Shown here: piece by piece, positions 7,844 to 15,715 of the stretch | Layout: each line of letters opens with the position of its first letter | How positions within the stretch are numbered: position 1 is the stretch's first letter | Source: Clostridiales bacterium | Lineage (GTDB): Bacteria; Bacillota; Clostridia; Saccharofermentanales; Saccharofermentanaceae | Direction of reading: 5' to 3' | Assembly (NCBI GenBank): GCA_017480325.1 | Contig: JAFVAY010000017.1 | Coordinates: forward strand, 62,001-126,000 | Length of the DNA stretch: 64,000 nucleotides | Translations under genes and position numbers: made by a program | Notes under the pieces: model-generated | The model's database searches: none | What the model saw: the letters and a program-made list of their open reading frames with translations, nothing else | What the model was told of the DNA's origin: nothing

Positions 7844-8350
7844 ATGTGGTGTGTGATCCAGGTTTTTACCGGCAAAGAGGAGAAGATGCGTCGCGCATGC
7901 CTCAAGTACGTGGACCCTGATGTCCTCGAGGATACCTTCATTCCCAAGCGCATAAGGCGTCGTAAGTATTCCGGTGTGTGGAAGGATGAGGAGTGTGCCC
8001 TTTTCCCGGGGTACGTGTTCATGATCACCTCCAAGCCTCAGGAGCTCTACGATCAGCTGTGGAGGGTCGAGGGCCTTACCAAGCTTCTGCATGTAGAAAA
8101 GCAGATACTCACGCTTACGGATTCCGAGGTCGAATTCATGAAGAGACTTGGAGGCAAGGAGCATATCGCTCAGATGTCTATAGGTTTTATTGTCGGAGAT
8201 AAGGTAACGGTCACGGACGGGCCTTTAAAGGGCCTCGAAGGCATGATTAAGAAGATCGACCGCCATAAGAGGCAGTGCATAGTGGAGACGGATATGTTCG
8301 GTCAGAAGACCAAGATGATCGTAGGTATCGAGATAGTCTCGAAGGAGTAG
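7844..8350 (+). CDS. loaP: NusG paralogue, LoaP-type antiterminator
   Basis: 168 residues. The NGN domain (about 1-105) contains a LoaP-like opening MWCVIQVFTGKEE and FPGYVFM. The C-terminal KOW domain (about 120-168) includes GDKVTVTDGPLKGLEGMIKKIDRHK. Housekeeping nusG normally follows secE and precedes rplK; this copy does not, which supports a specialised paralogue. Known LoaP proteins act on RNA polymerase to let it read through terminators in long polysaccharide or polyketide operons. No such long operon is adjacent, so its target must lie elsewhere, possibly including the 46-51 kb glycan genes. The Shine-Dalgarno (AGAGGAA, 16 bp away) is weak. Confidence 0.75.
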   Translation: MWCVIQVFTGKEEKMRRACLKYVDPDVLEDTFIPKRIRRRKYSGVWKDEECALFPGYVFMITSKPQELYDQLWRVEGLTKLLHVEKQILTLTDSEVEFMKRLGGKEHIAQMSIGFIVGDKVTVTDGPLKGLEGMIKKIDRHKRQCIVETDMFGQKTKMIVGIEIVSKE

Positions 8351-8364
8351 TCCGAGAGTACCGT

Positions 8365-8393
8365 TTGACGATTCGGGTTCAAGCTATTATAAT
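8365..8393 (+). promoter_or_regulatory. Sigma-A promoter of rpsU
   Basis: TTGACG (8365-8370), exactly 17 bp, TATAAT (8388-8393). Strong consensus, located after the loaP stop, so rpsU has its own promoter. Confidence 0.85.
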
Positions 8394-8446
8394 AAGCAAG
8401 TTGTTTTCAACAATTCTATTCCGCGCACGAGAGGGGGGAGAAAGAG

Positions 8447-8620
8447 ATGTCAGAGATCAGAGTTAAGGATGGCGAGTCCCTCGATAGCGCGCTTCGTCGT
8501 TTTAAGCGTTCATGTGCAAGATCCGGTGTTCTTGCTGAGGTACGTAAGAGAGAGCACTATGAGAAGCCCTCTGTACGCCGTAAGAAGAAGTCTGAGGCTG
8601 CTCGTAAGAGAAAGCATTGA
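8447..8620 (+). CDS. rpsU: 30S ribosomal protein S21
   Basis: 57 residues, starting [20 protein letters not shown] with a basic C-terminus rich in Arg/Lys ([14 protein letters not shown]). The length and sequence are typical of bacterial S21, which sits near the anti-Shine-Dalgarno end of 16S rRNA and helps initiation. The ATG follows a strong GGGGGGAG-type ribosome-binding site. A promoter lies upstream and a terminator downstream, making it monocistronic. Confidence 0.95.
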   Translation: MSEIRVKDGESLDSALRRFKRSCARSGVLAEVRKREHYEKPSVRRKKKSEAARKRKH

Positions 8621-8645
8621 TAACTTCATTGATTAGATGATTCGG

Positions 8646-8672
8646 AAGCTGTCCTGTCGGGGCAGCTTTTTT
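8646..8672 (+). terminator. Terminator of rpsU
   Basis: AAGCTG...CAGCTT hairpin extended by CC/GG pairs, followed by TTTT. It separates rpsU from the next transcript. Confidence 0.8.
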
Positions 8673-8676
8673 CTTG

Positions 8677-8688
8677 TATAATTAACGA
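8677..8688 (+). promoter_or_regulatory. Promoter placing the start of transcription at the ATG
   Basis: TATAAT (8677-8682) ends six bases before the ATG at 8689, and no Shine-Dalgarno is present. Transcription starting about 7 bp past the -10 would give a leaderless mRNA. The -35 (about CTGTCG, 8654-8659) is weak and overlaps the rpsU terminator. Confidence 0.5.
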
Positions 8689-8844
8689 ATGAACAAGAAG
8701 TCGATTGTAAGTAAACAGGTCATAAGAGTCGTAATACTGATTCTTGCCGTTGTATTGATCGTACTGGGCTGCTTTAACGGCAGTGCTCATGATGTCTTTG
8801 TCAAGGCAGTCAGGATATGTGCGGAGTGTATCGGCCTTGGATAA
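8689..8844 (+). CDS. CD1871A-family CXXC small membrane protein
   Basis: 51 residues: short basic N-terminus, one transmembrane helix (about 12-30, VVILILAVVLIVLG), then KAVRICAECIGLG, which carries the CxxC motif and ends the protein. This matches the small CXXC proteins (CD1871A type) that occur next to a NapH-like polyferredoxin in Clostridia. The role is unknown; the two cysteines could bind a metal or pass electrons or disulfides to the partner. The stop overlaps the TTG start of the next gene, so the two are translated together. Confidence 0.75.
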   Translation: MNKKSIVSKQVIRVVILILAVVLIVLGCFNGSAHDVFVKAVRICAECIGLG

Positions 8845-9817
8845 AGTACGCCCGTCCACAAGAAGACTGATACAGTTATATAGCGCCCTTCTTTATAACG
8901 CTTATGTCAAGGGCTTCATCAAGGGTAAGATATATCAGGGCAAGGCCAAATACGTCTGTGTTCCCGGACTAAACTGTTATTCGTGTCCGGGCGCGGTCGG
9001 CTCCTGTCCCTTAGGAGCCTTGCAAAATGCTCTCGGCTCCTCCGGTCACCGTATGGGGTGGTATGTGATCGGGATTATACTTCTATTCGGGATCACATTA
9101 GGAAGAACGATCTGCGGATGGCTTTGTCCCTTCGGACTGATACAGGAGCTTCTACATAAGATACCGGGCGTTAAGCTTCGTAAGAGCCGCTTCACACGGG
9201 CTCTGTCGTGGCTTAAATACGTGATCCTGGTGGGTTTGGTCGTTGTTTTCCCGATCGTATACGGACTTAACAAGGGATATTCCGTTCCCGGATTTTGCAA
9301 GTATATCTGCCCTGCTGGCACATTAGAGGGAGCAGTCGCGCTTCTTGCCAATCCCAATAATACGAATCTTATAAGTATGCTTGGCGCGCTTTTTACAAGT
9401 AAGCTTGTGATAATGATAGTTATTCTGACTGCGTGTGTCTTCTGCTACAGAAGCTTCTGCAGATTCCTGTGTCCTCTGGGCGCGATCTACGGGATTTTCA
9501 ACAGATTTAGCATCGTCGGTATTAGAGTAGACGAGAACAGGTGCAACGGGTGCGGGGCCTGTGTTCACGGCTGCGGAATGGATATAAAACACGTCGGTGA
9601 TCACGAATGCATCAACTGCGGTAAATGCATGGAGGGCTGCGGGCAGAATGCGATCTCGATCAAGAGCGGAAGCATTACCCTGAAGGCACCCTCCCATACC
9701 GAGCCTGAACGATCCTCCCATAAAGCCTATGCTCGTATAGCGTGGGGCATCGCTCTGGTCGTTCTTGTCATTGCTCTTATTTGGTTCAATTTCCTTGATC
9801 CTTCCGTCCGGATATAG
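8837..9817 (+). CDS. NapH/YccM-like membrane 4Fe-4S polyferredoxin
   Basis: 326 residues from TTG at 8837, which has GGAG about 10 bp upstream and overlaps the preceding stop. The N-terminal region has LNCYSCPGAVGSCPLGAL. Membrane segments carry cytoplasmic cluster motifs CGWLCPFG, CKYICPAG and CRFLCPLG. A soluble dicluster ferredoxin follows (CNGCGACVHGCG, then CINCGKCMEGCG). A final transmembrane helix ends the protein. The family moves electrons across or along the membrane; the partners are not encoded here apart from the CXXC peptide. An ATG 54 bp upstream is possible but would deeply overlap the previous gene. Confidence 0.85.
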   Translation: MDKVRPSTRRLIQLYSALLYNAYVKGFIKGKIYQGKAKYVCVPGLNCYSCPGAVGSCPLGALQNALGSSGHRMGWYVIGIILLFGITLGRTICGWLCPFGLIQELLHKIPGVKLRKSRFTRALSWLKYVILVGLVVVFPIVYGLNKGYSVPGFCKYICPAGTLEGAVALLANPNNTNLISMLGALFTSKLVIMIVILTACVFCYRSFCRFLCPLGAIYGIFNRFSIVGIRVDENRCNGCGACVHGCGMDIKHVGDHECINCGKCMEGCGQNAISIKSGSITLKAPSHTEPERSSHKAYARIAWGIALVVLVIALIWFNFLDPSVRI

Positions 9818-9843
9818 AACGGAAGAAATCTTCGGAGTATTTG

Positions 9844-9852
9844 TGCTACAAT
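9844..9852 (+). promoter_or_regulatory. Extended -10 promoter of recJ-rel
   Basis: TGCTACAAT is an extended -10 (TGn followed by TACAAT at 9847-9852), about 30 bp before the recJ ATG. The -35 is weak, as is common with extended -10 elements. Confidence 0.5.
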
Positions 9853-9882
9853 AGTTCCAAAATAATAAGAGAGATTAATATT

Positions 9883-12018
9883 ATGTTGCTTACTTCACAG
9901 AAGTGGCATTACGCGATCGGGGAGGAATTCTCGAGCGCGGATGCTTTATTTGAAGCGCTTTTAAAGTCCTACGGTATAGATACGCCCGGTAAACGGGAGG
10001 ATTTTCTCATGCAGAAGGGAGCGGAGCTTTACGACCCCTTCCTTTATAACGACATGCATAAGGCTGTGGATATCATCTGCGAAGCCATGAAGAACAAAGA
10101 GAAGATCCTGGTCTACGGCGACTACGACTGCGACGGCGTTACCGCCACGTCTATCCTCGTAAGGTACTTCAGAAGTCATGACTGCGATGTCTCCTACATA
10201 GTCCCCAACAGAGAGGAACACGGCTACGGCCTTACGGAGAATATCCTGGGAGACGTATTAAGTAGGAACCCCGATCTGCTGATCACAGTAGACTGCGGAA
10301 TCACCAATATCGATACAGTCGCCAAGCTTAAGCAAAAAGGGATAAAGGTAATCGTCTCGGATCATCATAACGTTCAGGATGAGATACCTGCGGCCGATGC
10401 CGTTATCTGTGCGAAGCGTAAGGACAATACCTATCCGTTCATAGATCTGTGCGGAGCAGGTGTGGCGCTGAAGATAGTTCAGGCACTGGGGATGGATAAG
10501 AGATTCCCTGTCAAGGGTGATGTATGGCGTCAGGCTATCGAGCTTGCCGGCATTGCTACTATCGCGGATCTGGTGAGTGTGGTAGACGAGAACAGGACCA
10601 TTATCAAGAAGGCCTTCATAAGTATGCAGGATCCCGCCAATCCCGGGATAAAGGTTATGAACGAGGTCCTTCTTGAGCGCGCGGGCTCCAAGAAGTTCGA
10701 TGAGACCTTTATATCCTTCAACTTCGTTCCCCGCGTAAATGCTGCGGGAAGACTTTACGATTCGTCTCAGGCATTGAAGCTTTTTCTTGAGGATGACGAG
10801 GAGAAGGCATATGAGGCAGCAGTTACACTGGGGCTTCAGAATGACGAACGTAAGCAGATCGAGGCTGCCGTATACGAGGAGGCTGTTAAGCAGATAGAGG
10901 ACGATAACCGACCTGATGAGTGGAGTCTCGCGAATACCAAGGGGCCCATCGTGGCCTACGCCTCCGGCTGGCATCAGGGAGTTCTGGGTATCGTTGCCGG
11001 AAGGATCGCCTCTAACTTCAGAAGGTCGGCCATTATTTTTACCGCAGATTCCATAGACCCCGAGAATGTTAAGGGTTCGGGAAGAGCCTACGGAGATTAC
11101 GATCTTTATGCCGCTCTTGAGAGAGTGAGCGATACACTGATTAACTTCGGAGGTCATAAGAAGGCAGCAGGCGTCACCATAAAGAAGACGAGACTTGCCG
11201 AGTTCATGAGGGCGCTCGAGGCAGATGCCAGGGCACACACAGAGGAAGAAGAGGGCGAGGACGAGCTGGAGCTTACGGCTAAGCTCAGCTACGAAGCGAT
11301 AAGCTTCGATACCTACGAGAAGATATGTATGTTCAAGCCCTACGGTATCGGTAACAGAAAGCCTGTATTCGCCACCGAGAGCATGGTAGTCGTTAACGTT
11401 AACGATATGTCCGACGGCGCACACATAAGACTTGATCTGGCAGGTCAGGGGGATAACTCCGGCAGTACCGTATCAGCGGTGGGCTTCGGAATGGGAGTCT
11501 ACTCGAGATTCCTAAGGCCCGGAGATATCGTGGATATCGCCTATACGATGAACGAATACACCTTCAAGGGGAGGACCTCCCTGAGCCTTTACCTCGAGGA
11601 TATCAGGCTTCACATGCCCGAGGGCTTCCTGTGGCAGAAGGCCGATATCGCCGAGGAGTTGTATAGGAACGGGATGGAGCTGTCTCAGATAGGAAAGCTC
11701 GCGAAGGTATCTCTAAGCGACGGACTGATCCCGTCGAAGGTGGAGTATCTGGCATGCTTCCAGATAATGAAGAATGAGTGTAAGGGAGAGACCTCTTATG
11801 CGGATATCCCGCTTCTTGCCAGAATGATATCCGTGGAGTCCGGAGTTAACGTAACTCCATTCAAGGTCGCCAGGAGTCTGGAGGTATTTTCCGAAGCACA
11901 TCTTATCAAACTTGGTGTATTATCAACCTTAAGAGTCTGTTTCAGATTCCACAAGGTCGAGGGCAAGACGGATCTTAAGCAATCCGCCGTATATATGAGG
12001 CTTCTAGAGAATGGATGA
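9883..12018 (+). CDS. recJ: Single-stranded-DNA-specific exonuclease RecJ
   Basis: 711 residues from ATG 9883. DHH phosphoesterase motifs: YGDYDCDGVTATSIL (motif I), then TVDCGIT and VSDHHN (the DHH). The DHHA1 part has the GG motif in NFGGHKKAAG. A C-terminal OB-like domain and an extra about 130-residue tail follow, as in many Firmicutes RecJ proteins. It degrades 5'-ended single-stranded DNA in recombination and base-excision or mismatch repair, using divalent metal. The rel gene begins 8 bp before its stop, so the two are co-translated; recJ-rel adjacency is common in Firmicutes. Confidence 0.93.
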   Translation: MLLTSQKWHYAIGEEFSSADALFEALLKSYGIDTPGKREDFLMQKGAELYDPFLYNDMHKAVDIICEAMKNKEKILVYGDYDCDGVTATSILVRYFRSHDCDVSYIVPNREEHGYGLTENILGDVLSRNPDLLITVDCGITNIDTVAKLKQKGIKVIVSDHHNVQDEIPAADAVICAKRKDNTYPFIDLCGAGVALKIVQALGMDKRFPVKGDVWRQAIELAGIATIADLVSVVDENRTIIKKAFISMQDPANPGIKVMNEVLLERAGSKKFDETFISFNFVPRVNAAGRLYDSSQALKLFLEDDEEKAYEAAVTLGLQNDERKQIEAAVYEEAVKQIEDDNRPDEWSLANTKGPIVAYASGWHQGVLGIVAGRIASNFRRSAIIFTADSIDPENVKGSGRAYGDYDLYAALERVSDTLINFGGHKKAAGVTIKKTRLAEFMRALEADARAHTEEEEGEDELELTAKLSYEAISFDTYEKICMFKPYGIGNRKPVFATESMVVVNVNDMSDGAHIRLDLAGQGDNSGSTVSAVGFGMGVYSRFLRPGDIVDIAYTMNEYTFKGRTSLSLYLEDIRLHMPEGFLWQKADIAEELYRNGMELSQIGKLAKVSLSDGLIPSKVEYLACFQIMKNECKGETSYADIPLLARMISVESGVNVTPFKVARSLEVFSEAHLIKLGVLSTLRVCFRFHKVEGKTDLKQSAVYMRLLENG

Positions 12019-14431
12019 CGAGAAGGTAATTGATGAACGTGCATATCTGATGGACGAATCCCAAGTCCCGGATATTCCTGATTACATTCAGGAGAAGTTC
12101 GACGGTGTCATGGATATGTTCACCGCTTATGCTTCGCGCGCCCATCTTGCCGTGGGAGACCTCGAGAAGGAGCAGGACCTCATAAGACGCGCTTTTATCT
12201 TCGCATATAAGGCACATCGCCATCAGAAGCGTAAGAACGGCGAGATGTACATAGTCCACCCCATAGCTACCGCAGAGATCCTGGCGGAACTCGAGGTAGA
12301 TGCCGAATCGCTGGCGGCTGCTCTGCTTCACGATACAGTGGAGGATACCGAAGCCGATTCGAGTATGCTGACCGAGCTGTTCGGTTCGACCATTACACTT
12401 CTTGTTGAGGGTGTTACTAAGCTTAATAAGATATCCTCTCACTCGAAGGAGGAGATGCAGGCTGAGAACACGCGTAAGATGCTTATCGCCATGACAAGAG
12501 ACCCTCGAGTCATCCTGATCAAGCTCGCGGACCGCCTTCACAATATGCGTACCATGCAGTACCAGACTCCCAAGAAGCAGGTGGAGAAGGCACGCGAGAC
12601 CTTAGAGATCTACGCGCCCTTCGCGGAGAAATTCGGCGTATTCAAGATCAAGTGGGAGCTCGAGGATCTGTGCTTAAGATACCTCGATAACGACGGCTAT
12701 TATGAGCTTGTGGGTCTTATTTCATCCAAGAGGTCAGAGCGCGAAGCCTTCATGGCACACGTGGTATCAGAGATCTCCGATAAGCTTAAGGATGAGGGGA
12801 TGGAGCACTATGATGTAGACGGAAGACCCAAGCACTTCTACAGCATCTATAAGAAGCTTCACGATAACAAGCATAACGATATTAACCACATCTACGATAT
12901 GTTCGCCTGCAGGATAATAGTTGATTCCATCTCGGACTGCTACAAAGCCCTGGGCATAGTGCACTCCATGTTCGTGCCTCTTCCCGGAAGATTCAAGGAT
13001 TATATCGCGAACCCGAAGGAGAACGGCTATCAATCCCTTCACACGACAGTCAAGCGTCCGGGCGGTAAGTCCTTCGGAGAGACCACCTTCGAGGTCCAGA
13101 TCAGGACCTACAGCATGCACATCGAGGCTGAGTATGGTATCGCTGCGCACTGGCACTACAAGGAAGCAGGCAACTCCAAGGCCTTCAAGGAGGATATCTA
13201 CGACGAGAAGATCAAGTGGGTTAGGCAGTTCCTGGAGGCACAGAGAGACTCCGACGATCCTCAGGATTTTATGGAGCTTCTTAAGAACAACATCGTTCCC
13301 AACGAGGTCTTCGTATTCACGCCTAAGGGTAAGATCGTAAGGCTGCCTACAGGCTCCTGTCCTATAGACTTTGCCTACGCCATTCACAGCGGCATCGGTA
13401 ATCACATGCACGGTGCGAAGGTTAACGGCAGGATCGTCCCGCTGTCCTATATCCTTAAGTCCGGAGATGAGGTGGAGGTCCTGTCATCGGATAAGATCAA
13501 GGGTCCCTCCAGGGATTGGGTGAAGATCGTTAAGACCGCATCGGCAAGATCCAAGATCAATGCATGGTTCAAGAAGCAGGACCGCGAGGAGAATATCGAG
13601 GTAGGTAAGCAGAAGCTCGACCGTGAGATCGAGAAGAACGGTTTTACCACATCGCAGCTTCTTATCGTGGACAGCATCAAGATGGTCCTTGACCGCTTCA
13701 GCTGTAATTCCATCGATGATCTCTATGCATCCATAGGCTATGGCTCCATACAGGTCGGTAAGGTCTTCGGAAGACTTCGTGACGAGTACATCAAGACCTT
13801 AAGTGAGGAAGAGCGTCTTGCCATGGGCTACAGGACCGCTTCCGACGGTCAGATGGTCTACTATATGCCCGATAAGCTGCCGGATGAGCTTGGCAAGGGA
13901 GACGTCGTCAGAGCGCCTCAGGTCCCGGGCTCTCACGGTGAGAAGGGAGTCATAATAGAGGGACTTTCCCATCCTCTTCTTCGTATCGCCAACTGCTGCC
14001 ATCCGGTACCGGGAGACGAGATCATCGGATATGTTACTCAAAGCGACGGAGTTACCGTGCATAAGACCTCTTGCCCCAACATCGTTCACATCAAGGAGGC
14101 TAAGGACAGATCCGATAAGGACATGCGTAAGTTCGAGAGGCTTATCGGAGCGACCTGGGATGATGGGAAGAAGACTGCCAAGTACGGCTTCTCTACCAAT
14201 ATAGTGCTTCTGGCGCAGGAGTGCAGCTTGACTCTGCTTTTCGCTGATGTGTCTGCGGCCTTCAGTGACGAGCACGTGGAGATAGAGGATATTAAGCAGC
14301 CGAGGAAGATAAGCGGCGGTGCGTATACGGAGTTCGTTGTGACCTCGGTGTTCAGGACAAGGGAGCAGCTCGACAGGGTGATGAACAGGCTTAAGAACCT
14401 GTCCTACGTAACCAGCGTTTATCGTAAGTAA
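12011..14431 (+). CDS. rel: Bifunctional (p)ppGpp synthetase/hydrolase
   Basis: 806 residues, full length. HD hydrolase domain (about 50-200, including HP...LLHDTVED), synthetase domain (about 240-400) containing GRFKDYIA and NGYQSLHT. The RFKD form is the RXKD signature of bifunctional Rel rather than the EXDD of synthesis-only RelA. A TGS domain follows (VFVFTPKGKIVRLP), then the zinc-finger region with NCCHPVPGDEIIGY, then a C-terminal ACT domain. It makes and degrades the stringent-response alarmone on starved ribosomes. Overlaps recJ by 8 bp. Confidence 0.95.
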   Translation: MDDEKVIDERAYLMDESQVPDIPDYIQEKFDGVMDMFTAYASRAHLAVGDLEKEQDLIRRAFIFAYKAHRHQKRKNGEMYIVHPIATAEILAELEVDAESLAAALLHDTVEDTEADSSMLTELFGSTITLLVEGVTKLNKISSHSKEEMQAENTRKMLIAMTRDPRVILIKLADRLHNMRTMQYQTPKKQVEKARETLEIYAPFAEKFGVFKIKWELEDLCLRYLDNDGYYELVGLISSKRSEREAFMAHVVSEISDKLKDEGMEHYDVDGRPKHFYSIYKKLHDNKHNDINHIYDMFACRIIVDSISDCYKALGIVHSMFVPLPGRFKDYIANPKENGYQSLHTTVKRPGGKSFGETTFEVQIRTYSMHIEAEYGIAAHWHYKEAGNSKAFKEDIYDEKIKWVRQFLEAQRDSDDPQDFMELLKNNIVPNEVFVFTPKGKIVRLPTGSCPIDFAYAIHSGIGNHMHGAKVNGRIVPLSYILKSGDEVEVLSSDKIKGPSRDWVKIVKTASARSKINAWFKKQDREENIEVGKQKLDREIEKNGFTTSQLLIVDSIKMVLDRFSCNSIDDLYASIGYGSIQVGKVFGRLRDEYIKTLSEEERLAMGYRTASDGQMVYYMPDKLPDELGKGDVVRAPQVPGSHGEKGVIIEGLSHPLLRIANCCHPVPGDEIIGYVTQSDGVTVHKTSCPNIVHIKEAKDRSDKDMRKFERLIGATWDDGKKTAKYGFSTNIVLLAQECSLTLLFADVSAAFSDEHVEIEDIKQPRKISGGAYTEFVVTSVFRTREQLDRVMNRLKNLSYVTSVYRK

Positions 14432-14435
14432 TGTA

Positions 14436-14576
14436 TCAGGCGAGGATGTCTGTCAGAAAGTAGATGTCCAGAAGCACAGTCAACACCAGAACCATAGAGC
14501 ATATGGTGTAGACGGCTGCCTTCTTGAACCGCTCGTCTCTGGGCTTTTCCTTGATGTTGAATTCCTCTTGTGCCAT
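14436..14576 (-). CDS. Small single-pass membrane protein, unknown
   Basis: 46 residues: charged N-terminus MAQEEFNIKEKPRDERFKK, then one transmembrane helix (about 20-42) ending FLTDILA. Convergent with rel, with only four bases between stops. No Shine-Dalgarno; a perfect TATAAT on the minus strand (14583-14588) ends six bases before the ATG, so it may be leaderless. The composition (acidic/basic head, clean hydrophobic helix, stop) looks like a real small protein, but I know no family. Confidence 0.55.
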   Translation of the reverse strand: MAQEEFNIKEKPRDERFKKAAVYTICSMVLVLTVLLDIYFLTDILA

Positions 14577-14582
14577 ATCACG

Positions 14583-14656
14583 ATTATATTGAGGTGTCGT
14601 ATTTCATAGTTGTCACGGGTGTGACAAATAATTAACAATCGCTGCTGTGGTATACT
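14583..14656. promoter_or_regulatory. Divergent promoters with central palindrome
   Basis: On the minus strand TATAAT (14583-14588) lies six bases before the small membrane protein. On the plus strand TATACT (14651-14656), preceded by TGG (extended -10), lies seven bases before the ATG at 14664. Between them TTGTCAC (14610-14616) and GTGACAA (14621-14627) form a perfect 7-4-7 palindrome, a likely operator. Both genes lack a Shine-Dalgarno. Confidence 0.55.
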
Positions 14657-14663
14657 TATACCG

Positions 14664-15698
14664 ATGAAGTTCATCGATTCGACATTGATAGACAACCTAT
14701 CGCGCGACAGACTGCGTATAGCTGTAAGCACTGCCGCGGTAGTTGCGTTGAGTCTTCTGATGTTTCTCGGCATATACACTCTGCTTGAATCCAAGACCCG
14801 GGAGGACCGTGCAAGAAGGAATGCACAGGCTGATGTCCTGCTTGTGGAAGCCGAGTCAGCAGAGTCGGAGGCTTCGGCGGAGAGTGAAGCCTCGCAGGAG
14901 CTTCCGGCCACGGAGCCTACTGAAGAGATACTGGCTCCTGTCGTGGAAGCTACAGAGACCGAGCCTATAGATGTAACAGAAGAGCCAGCTTCGGAGGAGT
15001 CCGTCGTCGATACTCAGGAGACTCCTTCCGAGGTGACGGAGACTGAGGCTCCCACCGAGACTACTGACCCCAATGCGGTAGAGGTGTTCTATGCAACGGT
15101 GTACTGTTCTCAGGATATCAATCTGAGATCGGGACCCGGCACGAATTACGATGTCGTTCGAGTGCTTCATACAGGTGAACAGATAGACGTTACGGGAAGG
15201 ACCGCTTCAGGGTGGTACAGGACCTACAGCGGGAACTTCGTTCTTATGAGTCTGACATCCTCCGAGCCGGTTGCCACCACGGCAGCACCTACTACGGCAA
15301 CGACAGCAGCCACAACTTCCGCTACCGCCGCGACGACTCAGACACCGCCGACCACACCGGCATCTACGGAATCCAACACCGCCGGATCTGCTGATATCTC
15401 CGGCATGACATATTACGGAGTGTGCCATATAACCTTCTACGGCCCGCAGCTTAGATCCGACGGTACCTACAGTGTCACCACAGCGACGGGAACCACATGC
15501 TCCGAGGGAAGGACCGTGGCAGCTGACTGGAGCGTTTTCCCGGCGGGGACAGTGCTTTATCTGCCGAATGATCCCCTGGGCGGAGACGGCTACTATACCG
15601 TAGAGGACAGAGGCTCCGGCGTTAACGGAAGTCACCTGGATATATTTGCTAACGGAAGTCACGTAGTAACCGACTGTGAGGTCTACGTAGTTAATTGA
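14664..15698 (+). CDS. Exported SH3 and 3D-domain cell-wall protein
   Basis: 344 residues. One N-terminal membrane anchor (about 20-40), then a long Glu/Ser/Ala/Thr-rich spacer. A bacterial SH3 domain follows (about 140-195, NLRSGPGTNYDVVRVL), then a Thr/Ala-rich linker. The C-terminal 3D domain (about 250-344) has conserved Asp in AADWSVFPAGT and TVEDRGSGVNGSHLDI. 3D domains resemble the catalytic fold of MltA lytic transglycosylases, and SH3 domains bind peptidoglycan. The probable role is wall remodelling outside the cell. No Shine-Dalgarno; the -10 is seven bases from the ATG. Confidence 0.85.
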   Translation: MKFIDSTLIDNLSRDRLRIAVSTAAVVALSLLMFLGIYTLLESKTREDRARRNAQADVLLVEAESAESEASAESEASQELPATEPTEEILAPVVEATETEPIDVTEEPASEESVVDTQETPSEVTETEAPTETTDPNAVEVFYATVYCSQDINLRSGPGTNYDVVRVLHTGEQIDVTGRTASGWYRTYSGNFVLMSLTSSEPVATTAAPTTATTAATTSATAATTQTPPTTPASTESNTAGSADISGMTYYGVCHITFYGPQLRSDGTYSVTTATGTTCSEGRTVAADWSVFPAGTVLYLPNDPLGGDGYYTVEDRGSGVNGSHLDIFANGSHVVTDCEVYVVN

Positions 15699-15715
15699 TT
15701 TGAGGATAACTGATT

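Noticed and set aside
8351..8446. tRNA gene suggested by GGTTCAAG
   Set aside because: No acceptor or anticodon stem pairs; the sequence is the rpsU promoter region.
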